Part shown: in pieces, positions 26,033-32,487 of the stretch
Position numbering within the stretch: position 1 is the stretch's first letter
Layout of the letters: each line of letters opens with the position of its first letter
Source of the DNA: Tepidamorphus sp.
GTDB lineage: Bacteria > Pseudomonadota > Alphaproteobacteria > Rhizobiales > Tepidamorphaceae
Direction: 5' to 3'
Assembly: GCA_028280885.1 (NCBI GenBank)
Contig: JANQKY010000045.1
Span: forward strand, 1-64,000
Length of the DNA stretch: 64,000 nucleotides
Made by a program: the position numbers and the translations under genes
The notes under the pieces: model-generated
Seen by the model: only the letters and a program-made list of their open reading frames with translations
The model's database searches: none
What the model was told of the DNA's origin: nothing

Positions 26033-26661
26033 CGGGGCGATCAAGTCAGGGATGACGGCCGAAGGGGCGCAGCGAGCCTCGAACCCCTCCCTCGTCATCC
26101 CGGAAATCGCGATAGCGATTATCCGGGATCGGAGAACCGAGGCGGTTCGCGGTCCCACCAGCACCGACACGGGCGCCCCGATCCCGGCTTGGCCTGACGG
26201 CCGTCCGGGATGACGAGGGAGAGGCCTGTAAACTCTCGTCTCCCTCCGAGGTCATCCCCGGACGTGTTCCGGGCATCCATGAACACCGCCGTCAGAATAG
26301 ACGCACGCGACTGTGTTCATGGATTGCCGGGACAAGCCCGGCAATGACAGGGGAGTGTGGTGCAGCGGAATTCGGACCTCTCCCTCGTCATCCCGGAAAT
26401 CGCGATAGCGATTATCCGGGATCGGGGAACCGAGGCGGCTCGCGGTCCCACCGGCACCGACACGGGCTCCCCGATCCCGGCTTGGCCTGACGGCCGTCCG
26501 GGATGACGGGGGATATCCGATCGCAACCGCCCCGTGCGATGCCATGCCCGGACGTGTTCCGGACATCCACAAACACAATTGCCCGTTTCCTCCCCAACTC
26601 GGGCGGCCTGCATCGCTGATGCGGGCCGCCTGCCTTTCTGGGACCCCATCCGGAGACCGAC
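26033..26661. repeat. Gene-free 629-base interval with two 130-base repeats and a palindromic element
   Basis: Two nearly identical copies of one element, 26088-26217 and 26381-26510, lie in the same orientation. Each starts TCCCTCGTCATCCCGGAAAT, contains the palindrome ATCGCGATAGCGAT, and ends CCGTCCGGGATGACG, so the ends are inverted repeats. Between them (about 26248-26350) is a second element: TCATCCCCGGACGTGTTCC, a spacer, then TTCATGGATTGCCGGGACAA and CCCGGCAATGACA. A further fragment is at 26546-26575. The same families occur at 14697-15060. No gene is seen. Confidence 0.85.
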
Positions 26662-27228
26662 ATGACCCTGATCCCGGTCACCGCGCCGGCGGCCGAGCCG
26701 CTTTCGCGCGCCGACGCCAAGGCCTTTCTCAAGGTCGAGCATACCGATGACGACACCCTGATCGACACGCTGATCGTGGCGGCCCGGCTTACCGTCGAGG
26801 CGGCGATCCGGCGGGTTCTGATCACCCAGACCTGGCGGCTCGCGCTCGATGGCTGGCCGCCGGGCCGGATCGTCGAGATCCCGCTGTCGCCGATCGCCTC
26901 GATCGATACCGTGACCGTTTATGATGCCGACGGGGCGCCCGAGGTCCTGAGCGCCTCGGCCTATGTCACCGACGTCTCCTCCAGCCCGGCCCGCCTGCTG
27001 ATCCGCGACACCGTTTCGCCGGGCGCGGCGTTCAACGGCATCGAGATCGATTTCACCGCCGGCTATGGCGCCGCCGCCGCGGTGCCGGCGGCGCTCGTCC
27101 AGGCGATCCGCCAGCTCGTCGCCCATTGGTATGAGACCCGCCAGCCGGTCGCCTTCGGCGGTGCCGGCGCCGTGGTGCCGAAGACGGTGGACGCCCTCGT
27201 CGCGCCCTATCGGGTGCTGGCGCTATGA
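26662..27228 (+). CDS. Head-tail connector protein (GTA gp6 / phage gp6-like)
   Basis: The 188-residue protein matches the phage connector family of the HK97 gp6 type. It has an N-terminal helix with SRADAKAFLKVEHTDDDTLIDTLI, a middle with RRVLITQTWRLALDGWP, and the C-terminal helix AALVQAIRQLVAHWYETRQPV. It would form the adaptor ring below the portal. It is followed by gp7 with a four-base overlap. It is separated from the capsid gene by the repeat-filled interval. Confidence 0.85.
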   Translation: MTLIPVTAPAAEPLSRADAKAFLKVEHTDDDTLIDTLIVAARLTVEAAIRRVLITQTWRLALDGWPPGRIVEIPLSPIASIDTVTVYDADGAPEVLSASAYVTDVSSSPARLLIRDTVSPGAAFNGIEIDFTAGYGAAAAVPAALVQAIRQLVAHWYETRQPVAFGGAGAVVPKTVDALVAPYRVLAL

Positions 27229-27548
27229 CCGTGATCGGCAGGCTGCGGCACCGGCTGCGGATCGACTATCCGGTCGATACCGATGACGGATCGGGCGGCA
27301 CGACCCGGACCTGGGCGTCGCTTGCGACCGTCTGGGCGCGTATCGAGCCGCGTGACGCCGCCGAACGCGTCGATGCTGACCGGATCGAAGCCGCCATCCG
27401 CCACCGCGTCACCCTGCGCCATCGCGGCGACCTGACCCACGCCATGCGGTTCGTAGCGGGCACCCGTGTCCTCAAAATCGAGGGCATCCGCAGCGGCGAT
27501 GACCATGACCGTTTCCTGATCTGTGACTGTGAGGAGATCGCCTCATGA
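27225..27548 (+). CDS. Head-tail adaptor/stopper protein (GTA gp7 type)
   Basis: The 107-residue protein resembles the SPP1 gp16-like head-tail joining family. It is a small beta barrel with RLRIDYPVDTDDGSGGTTRTW, ATVWARIEPRDAAERVDADR and IRHRVTLRHRGDLTHAMRF. It closes the portal channel and joins the tail. Start and stop overlap the flanking genes by four bases on both sides. Confidence 0.85.
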   Translation: MTVIGRLRHRLRIDYPVDTDDGSGGTTRTWASLATVWARIEPRDAAERVDADRIEAAIRHRVTLRHRGDLTHAMRFVAGTRVLKIEGIRSGDDHDRFLICDCEEIAS

Positions 27549-27787
27549 AGATCACTACACGAATCACCGGGCGCCTGACCGGCGCCGGCGCGCCAGACCG
27601 CCTGGCCGCCCGCATGAAGGAGCGGCTGGAGCAGCGGCTCGACCACCGCGCCTTCATCGACGGGCCCAATAGCGGGGACCGGGATGGCAAGGACCATGGC
27701 GGTGACCTCAAACCCGCGCCCCGGCCGCCCCGCTCCAGCTTGCCCCGTTCCAATCAGCCCGCGCGCGGGCCGGGGCGGCGGCGATGA
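27545..27787 (+). CDS. Small protein, possible truncated HK97 gp10-like tail completion protein
   Basis: The 80-residue frame is tightly coupled to its neighbours (ATGA overlaps on both sides), which supports translation. The N-terminal part, MKITTRITGRLTGAGAPDRL and a helix of LAARMKERLEQRLDHR, is reminiscent of the first strand and helix of HK97 gp10-like proteins. The C-terminal half is low-complexity Pro/Arg-rich. It is much shorter than gp10-like proteins (about 110-140), so it may be a decayed or alternative version. Function is uncertain. Confidence 0.5.
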   Translation: MKITTRITGRLTGAGAPDRLAARMKERLEQRLDHRAFIDGPNSGDRDGKDHGGDLKPAPRPPRSSLPRSNQPARGPGRRR

Positions 27788-28188
27788 GCGCGGCCCTGTC
27801 CCTGCAGACGGCGCTGATCGCGGCGCTGCGGGCCGACAGCCCGCTGACCACCCTGCTCGGCGGCCCGGCGATCCATGACGGCGCGCCGCAGGACGCGGCC
27901 CTGCCGCATGTCGTCCTCGCCGACCTCGCCTCGCTCGACTATTCCGACGCGAGCAACGAGGGCGAGGAGCATTTCGCCACCTTCCTGGTCTGGTCGCGCA
28001 CCGGCGGCCGGCGCCAGGCGCTCGAGATCCTGGCGGCGATGACCGTCGTGCTCGACGAGGCGGCGCTGGCCTTGAGCGGACACGCGCTGATCAACCTGCG
28101 CGTCGAGCGCACCGAGGCCCGCCGCCAGGCCGACGGCGAGACCTGGCGCGGCCTGATGCGCCTGCGCGCCGTCACCGAGCCGCTTTAA
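27784..28188 (+). CDS. DUF3168 tail terminator-like protein (GTA gp8 type)
   Basis: The 134-residue protein shows the DUF3168 pattern. It has the N-terminal helix LQTALIAALRADSPLTTLLGG, then IHDGAPQDAALPHVVLAD and EEHFATFLVWSRTGGRRQAL. In relatives it sits at the head-tail interface as tail terminator. It overlaps the preceding frame by four bases and is followed by the major tail protein after 37 bases. Confidence 0.87.
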   Translation: MSAALSLQTALIAALRADSPLTTLLGGPAIHDGAPQDAALPHVVLADLASLDYSDASNEGEEHFATFLVWSRTGGRRQALEILAAMTVVLDEAALALSGHALINLRVERTEARRQADGETWRGLMRLRAVTEPL

Positions 28189-28225
28189 GGTCTGTACGAA
28201 CACCACCTGAACCCGGAGACACCGC

Positions 28226-28639
28226 ATGGCTGCCCAGAAAGGCAAGGACCTGCTCCTGAAACTCGATTCGAACGGTTCCGGCACCTTCGTGACGGTCGCC
28301 GGCCTGCGCAGCCGCGTGCTGGCCTTCAACGCCCAGGCAATCGACATCACCGACATGGACTCGGCCGGCGAATGGCGCGAACTGCTCGACGGCGGCGGCA
28401 TCAAGCGGGCCGGCATCACCGGCTCCGGCCTCTTTCGCGACGCCGCCTCCGACGCGCTGCTGCGCCAGTATTTCTTCGACGGCACGATCCGTGACTACGA
28501 GGTGACGATCCCCGATTTCGGTGTCCTCACCGGCAAGTTCCAGATCACCGCGCTGGAATTCACCGGCCGCCACGACGGCGAACTGTCCTTCGACATGGCA
28601 CTGGAATCGGCCGGCCAGCTGAGCTTCGCCGCGCTGTGA
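28226..28639 (+). CDS. Phage major tail protein (TP901-1 type; GTA gp9)
   Basis: The 137-residue protein is a tail tube subunit. Visible features are MAAQKGKDLLLKLDSNGSG, IDITDMDSAGEWRELLDGGG and the C-terminal strand DGELSFDMALESAGQLSFAAL, typical of TP901-1-like major tail proteins of GTAs. The spacer upstream contains GGAG. A hairpin with a T-run about 265 bases downstream may end part of the transcripts. Confidence 0.9.
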   Translation: MAAQKGKDLLLKLDSNGSGTFVTVAGLRSRVLAFNAQAIDITDMDSAGEWRELLDGGGIKRAGITGSGLFRDAASDALLRQYFFDGTIRDYEVTIPDFGVLTGKFQITALEFTGRHDGELSFDMALESAGQLSFAAL

Positions 28640-28904
28640 GCGGCCGCAGGTGTGAAAGATTAAATCGGCGTAATAATATCGATTTGTCATTGTTCCGGGC
28701 TCGCTCTGTTCCCATCTGATTTGGCGAACAATGATCCGCGTCCGCCTGGCAAGGGCGATGACCGGCGTGGCGGCACCCAAAAGCCCTTACCGACGGATAC
28801 AGCGTCCCGAATCCGCTGTCCGGCCGTGACGGCCGCGACGGGACAGTCGCTTTCAGGTCCGGGTGACCCGGACCAAAGACCATAAGACAGTAGAGTAGAG
28901 ACTG

Positions 28905-28932
28905 ACGGCGTCGTGTCCTCGGCGCCGTTTTT
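28905..28932 (+). terminator. Possible intrinsic terminator downstream of the major tail gene
   Basis: ACGGCG at 28905-28910 pairs with CGCCGT at 28923-28928 across a 12-base loop, followed by TTTTT. A preceding perfect palindrome GTCCGGGTGACCCGGAC lies at 28856-28872. The stem is short, so partial read-through would be expected, which would favour the abundant tail tube protein over the later genes. Confidence 0.4.
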
Positions 28933-29025
28933 CTTTGGCTGTGACGCTCCCGGCTTGGAATCGCTATTGCCCGGTTTGGCGGGAGCGGGGTTTGAGGGCG
29001 GTGATCCGCCGCAGCCGCTGACGGG

Positions 29026-29180
29026 CCCTCACCCGGCCCTTCGGGCCGCCCTCTCCCGCCAAGGGGGAGAGGGTAAGAGACCCACTGGCACGCCCTCACC
29101 CCATTGTGCGAAGCGGGCCGGGTGGCACGGACCCTCTCCCCTTGCGGGAGAGGGTCGGCCCGAAGGGCCGGGTGAGGGGG
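29026..29180. repeat. Large inverted-repeat intergenic element (family 2)
   Basis: The left arm (29026-29074) contains CCCTCACCCGGCCCTTCGGG and CCCTCTCCCGCCAAGGGGGA. The right arm (29131-29179) contains their complements, ACCCTCTCCCCTTGCGGGAG and GGCCCGAAGGGCCGGGTGAG. A second copy lies at 49111-49323 and a fragment at 53521-53560. The 633-base interval 28640-29272 holds this element, the hairpins listed above and no gene that I can support. Confidence 0.8.
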
Positions 29181-29272
29181 CGTCAGCCGTTCATAGCGTG
29201 CCAAATAAACCCTTCCATACAACCGCTTAGACAGATCCAAGCCCGACACCAGTGACCCGAAACGGAGACCCC

Positions 29273-29653
29273 ATGGTGCATCCAAACCGGATCAGGGGCG
29301 AAGTCGCCGCTCGTCTTGGCGGGCGCGACTATACGCTCTGCCTCACGCTCGGCGCGCTCGCCGAGCTGGAGACGGCGCTCGGCGCCGGCGACCTGATGGC
29401 GCTTGCCGAACGCTTCGAGGCCGGCCGGCTGTCGGCGTCCGAGGCGCTGGCGGTGATCGGCGCGGGGCTGCGCGGCGCCGGCCATGAGATCTCGGACGCC
29501 GATCTCTCCCGCATGCCGATCGACGGCGGGGCGGCCGGCTATGTGCGGCTCGTCGCCGAGTTGCTGGAGGCGACCTTCGGGGCGTCGAATGGGGCCGGGG
29601 AGGGGAGCGATACCGCGCCGGATGCGCCGGCAAACCCTATTCCGGCGGGCTGA
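29273..29653 (+). CDS. GTA gp10-family protein (tail assembly chaperone, short form)
   Basis: The 126-residue protein matches the gene transfer agent gp10 family (GTA TAC-like). It has the N-terminal NRIRGEVAARLGGRDYTLCLTLGAL, ELETALGAGDLMALAERF and the C-terminal helix VRLVAELLEATFGASNG. The start is ATG 29273 with GGAG six bases before it. A GTG at 29252 is in frame but without better support. Near its 3' end the heptamer A-AAC-CCT could shift ribosomes to the -1 frame and fuse it to the gp10.1-like domain. Confidence 0.85.
   Translation: MVHPNRIRGEVAARLGGRDYTLCLTLGALAELETALGAGDLMALAERFEAGRLSASEALAVIGAGLRGAGHEISDADLSRMPIDGGAAGYVRLVAELLEATFGASNGAGEGSDTAPDAPANPIPAG
29632..29638 (+). promoter_or_regulatory. 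Candidate -1 programmed frameshift heptamer A-AAC-CCT
   Basis: In the gp10 reading frame the sequence reads GCA AAC CCT. AAACCCT fits the X-XXY-YYZ rule for -1 slippage, and lies 13 bases before the gp10 stop codon. The -1 frame then stays open for 81 codons and encodes a recognisable gp10.1-like domain. A GC-rich stretch (GGCGGGCTGACGCCCGCC) starts six bases downstream and can form a stable GGCGGGC/GCCCGCC hairpin, the usual stimulator. Confidence 0.55.
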
Positions 29654-29883
29654 CGCCCGCCGACACGAAGACATCCGATCCCACCCCGTGGCCGGCCCTG
29701 CTCGGCTTCGCGCTGGCCGGCCTCGGGCTCAGCCCGCGCGAGGCCTGGGCTGCGACGCCGCGCGAACTGGCCCTTGCCGCCGACTGGCTGACGGGCGGCG
29801 CGGACCGGCCCGACCGGACGCGGCTTGCCAGCCTGATGGCCCGCTTTCCCGACCGTACAGATGATCCTGTCCAGACGCCTTGA
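29638..29883 (+). CDS. gp10.1-like (rcc01693-type) tail assembly chaperone domain, expressed by frameshift
   Basis: The -1 frame relative to gp10 encodes PWPALLGFALAGLGLSPREA followed by WAATPRELALAADWL. This is the pattern of the small rcc01693-type GTA protein (a conserved W-x-x-TPREL core). No ATG, GTG or TTG occurs in this frame between the gp10 helix region and the conserved core; only a CTG at 29650 exists. The simplest reading is therefore synthesis as a gp10-gp10.1 fusion by -1 frameshifting, as with the G/GT chaperones of tailed phages. The coordinates start at the first -1 codon after the slip site; the stop TGA is at 29881-29883. Confidence 0.6.
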   Translation, partial: YSGGLTPADTKTSDPTPWPALLGFALAGLGLSPREAWAATPRELALAADWLTGGADRPDRTRLASLMARFPDRTDDPVQTP

Positions 29884-29897
29884 GGAGACCCGCCGCG

Positions 29898-30470
29898 ATG
29901 CCTGAGACCGAAGACGCGATGACCGTCCGGGTCGACGCGGACCTGTCGCAATTCCGCACCGACATGAAGGAGGCGACCGCGCTTGCCCGCAGGCTCGGCT
30001 CCGCGCTCACCGGCGCCTTCGAGGGCGCGATCGTCAAGGGCAGGTCCTTCGGCGATGTGCTCAAGGATCTCGCCCTCAGGATCGCCCGGATCGCGCTCGA
30101 CGCGGCGCTGAAGCCGCTCGGCAACGCGGTGTCGAACACGATCGGCTCGGCGCTCACCTCGATCCTGCCCTTCGGCAAGGGCGGCGTCGTCACGCCGTTC
30201 GCGCGCGGCGGCATCCTCGACCGGCCGAGCCTGTTCGCCATGCCGCGCGGCGGTCTCGGCCTTGCCGGCGAGGCCGGGCCGGAAGCGATCCTGCCGCTGG
30301 CGCGCGGCGCCGACGGGCGGCTTGGGGTGTCGACGCACGGCGGCGAGCGGCCGGTCTCGGTGACGGTCAACATCCAGACGGCGGATCTCGCCGGCTTCCA
30401 GCGGTCGCAGGGCCAGATCGCCGCGCAAATGGGCCGCGCCATCCAGCGCGCGGCAAGTCGCAACGAGTAA
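29898..30470 (+). CDS. Short phage tail tape measure protein (GTA gp11 type)
   Basis: The 190-residue protein has an N-terminal helix TVRVDADLSQFRTDMKEATA and a helical middle. A glycine-rich segment FGKGGVVTPFARGGILDRPS is typical of the C-terminal part of tape measure proteins. EAGPEAILPLARGADGRLGV, also a tape measure signature, follows. Tape measure length sets tail length. This one is extremely short, as in GTAs, which predicts a very short tail tube. The ATG at 29898 follows GAGGAGACCC. Confidence 0.85.
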   Translation: MPETEDAMTVRVDADLSQFRTDMKEATALARRLGSALTGAFEGAIVKGRSFGDVLKDLALRIARIALDAALKPLGNAVSNTIGSALTSILPFGKGGVVTPFARGGILDRPSLFAMPRGGLGLAGEAGPEAILPLARGADGRLGVSTHGGERPVSVTVNIQTADLAGFQRSQGQIAAQMGRAIQRAASRNE

Positions 30471-30474
30471 GCGC

Positions 30475-31107
30475 ATGAGCTTTCACGAAACCCGCTTTCC
30501 CACCGGCATCTCGCGCGGCGCCTCCGGCGGGCCCGAGCGGCGCACGCAGATCGTCACGCTCGGCTCCGGTCACGAGCAGCGCAACCAGCAATGGGCGAAT
30601 GCGCGCCGCCGCTATGATGCCGGCTACGGCGTCAGGAGCGCCGACGATATCGACGCGGTCCTGCAGTTCTTCGAGGAGCGGCGCGGCCGGGCTTATGGCT
30701 TTCGCTGGAAGGACTGGTCGGATTTCAAGTCCTGCCCGCCCTCGCAGACGCCGTCCTCCAATGATCAGCGCATCGGTACCGGCGACGGGACGGCAACCGC
30801 CTTCGCGCTGCGCAAGAAATACGGCGATGTCTACCTGCCGCACTGGCGGGTGATCGCGAAACCGGTGTCGGGAACCGTCAAGGTCCGTGTCGCCGGCGCG
30901 GACCAGACCGAGGGCGCCGATTTCTCCGTCGACGCGACGACCGGCATCGTCACCTTCACAAGCCCGCCGGCCGACGGCGCGGCGATCCGCGCCGGCTTCG
31001 AATTCGACGTGCCGGTGCGCTTCGATGTCGACACCCTGGTGGTCACCCAGAGGCAGGCCAATGCGGCCGGCGTCGAGGCGGTGCCGATCGTGGAGATCCT
31101 GCTTTGA
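30475..31107 (+). CDS. DUF2460 tail protein (GTA gp12, distal tail type)
   Basis: The 210-residue protein matches DUF2460. It has the N-terminal FHETRFPTGISRGASGGPER and RRRYDAGYGVRSADDIDAVL. FFEERRGRAYGFRWKDWSDFKS is the family hallmark, and VTFTSPPADGAAIRAGFEFDVPVRFD lies near the end. In the RcGTA structure the homologue is the distal tail hexamer. It is coupled to gp13 by a TTGA overlap. Confidence 0.93.
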   Translation: MSFHETRFPTGISRGASGGPERRTQIVTLGSGHEQRNQQWANARRRYDAGYGVRSADDIDAVLQFFEERRGRAYGFRWKDWSDFKSCPPSQTPSSNDQRIGTGDGTATAFALRKKYGDVYLPHWRVIAKPVSGTVKVRVAGADQTEGADFSVDATTGIVTFTSPPADGAAIRAGFEFDVPVRFDVDTLVVTQRQANAAGVEAVPIVEILL

Positions 31108-32003
31108 AGACCCTCACGACCGATCTCGCGGCCCATATCGCCGCGCCGGTGACGACGCTTGCCTGGTGCTGGAAGGTTGAGCGCGCCGACGGCACCGTGT
31201 TCGGCTTCACCGATCATGATGCCGATCTTGCCTTCGGCGGCGTCACCTACACCGCGGCCACCGGCTTCACCGCGACCGAGATCGCCTCCTCGCAGGGGCT
31301 TTCGGTCGACAATCTCGATATCGACGGCGCGCTTGATGCCGCCGCGATCACCGAGGCGGACCTGCGCGGCGGCCGGTATGACAACGCCGATGTCGAGATC
31401 TGGCGGGTCAACTGGGCCGATACGGCCGAGCGCGTGCTGATCCGCAAGGGCACGATCGGCGAGGTGACGCGCGGCGAGCTCGGCTTCCGGGCAGAGCTGC
31501 GCGGCCTTGCCCACGCGCTCGATCAGACGCAGGGGCGCACCTATCAGCGCCAATGCGACGCGGATGTCGGCGATGCCCGCTGCGGCGTCGATCTCGACAC
31601 CAACGCCTTTCGCGGGACGGGGACCGTCACCGCCGTGACCGACGACCGCGTGCTGACGGTCGCCTCCTTTCCGGAGGGCGGCTTCGCCGAGCAGTGGTTT
31701 CGGCACGGCAAACTGACCTGGACGGCGGGCGACAATACCGGCCTCTCGGCGGAGGTGAAGAGCCACTACGACATCGCCGGCGGCGTGGTGATCGAACTCT
31801 ATCAGCGCGCCGCGTTTGGCGTGAGCACCGGCGATACCTTCAAGGTCTTTGCCGGCTGCGACAAGACCTGGGAGACCTGCAAGGCGACGTTCGCAAACAC
31901 CGCCAATTTCCGCGGCTTCCCGCATCTACCGGGCAACGACAAGGCATTCGCCTATGTGGTCGGGCAGGACGGCGAGAACGATGGCGGCAGCTTCTTTGCT
32001 TAA
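31104..32003 (+). CDS. DUF2163/BR0599-domain baseplate hub protein (GTA gp13 type)
   Basis: The 299-residue protein has the DUF2163 N-terminal domain (TTLAWCWKVERADGTVFGFTDHDADL) and the BR0599-type C-terminal part with cysteines, including CDADVGDARCGVDLD and AGCDKTWETCKATFANTANF. The homologue is the iron-sulfur-type hub component of GTA tails; the four clustered cysteines here are consistent with a metal or Fe-S site. The start is a TTG at 31104 overlapping the gp12 stop. The 3' end overlaps gp14 by 23 bases. Confidence 0.92.
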   Translation: MKTLTTDLAAHIAAPVTTLAWCWKVERADGTVFGFTDHDADLAFGGVTYTAATGFTATEIASSQGLSVDNLDIDGALDAAAITEADLRGGRYDNADVEIWRVNWADTAERVLIRKGTIGEVTRGELGFRAELRGLAHALDQTQGRTYQRQCDADVGDARCGVDLDTNAFRGTGTVTAVTDDRVLTVASFPEGGFAEQWFRHGKLTWTAGDNTGLSAEVKSHYDIAGGVVIELYQRAAFGVSTGDTFKVFAGCDKTWETCKATFANTANFRGFPHLPGNDKAFAYVVGQDGENDGGSFFA

Positions 32004-32487
32004 AGGTGCGATCGTCGCGGAGGCGCGGTCCTGGCTCGGCACGCCCTATCGCCATCAGGCGAGCGTCAAGGGAACGGGGTGCGACTGCTTCGGGCTGATA
32101 CGCGGCGTCTGGCGGGCCCTGTACGGGCCGGAGCCGGAAGCGGTGCCGGCCTATTCGCGCGACTGGCGCGTCGAGAGCGGCAAGGAGACGCTGATCGCGG
32201 CGGGCCTGCGCCACATGCATAGCGTCGCGATTAACGGCCGCCAGCCCGGCGACGTGCTGATCTTCCGCATGAAGCCCGGCCTGATCGCCACCCATTGCGG
32301 CATCCTGAGCGCCGTCTCGGAAGTGAACGTGGGGTCGGAGGGTGGTCTCGGCCACTTTATCCATGCCCAGGAACGCGGCACCGTCAACGAGGTGCCGCTT
32401 GCCGACTGGTGGCGCCGGCGCATCGTCGGCGTGTTCGCCTTTCCGCAAGGGATCGACCCGCCGGCAACGAACAGGGGGACCGACTGA
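31981..32487 (+). CDS. NlpC/P60-family peptidoglycan peptidase (GTA gp14 type)
   Basis: The 168-residue protein carries the NlpC/P60 catalytic core. Cys36 lies in GTGCDCFGLIRGVWRAL, and the His lies in ATHCGIL near residue 102. It is a tail-associated cell wall peptidase that helps the particle cross the recipient's peptidoglycan. The ATG at 31981 is the internal start that restores the family N-terminus; the open frame runs further upstream inside gp13. It overlaps gp15 by one base (TGATG). Confidence 0.92.
   Translation: MAAASLLKGAIVAEARSWLGTPYRHQASVKGTGCDCFGLIRGVWRALYGPEPEAVPAYSRDWRVESGKETLIAAGLRHMHSVAINGRQPGDVLIFRMKPGLIATHCGILSAVSEVNVGSEGGLGHFIHAQERGTVNEVPLADWWRRRIVGVFAFPQGIDPPATNRGTD

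Noticed and set aside
26088..26510. Repeats considered as a CRISPR array
   Set aside because: The units are 130 bases, palindromic and only two in number with another repeat between them; no 28-37-base repeats with unique spacers and no cas genes.
29484..29864. 126-codon +1-frame ORF overlapping gp10 and gp10.1
   Set aside because: Arg/Pro-rich shadow; the conserved TPREL core lies in the -1 frame, not in this one.
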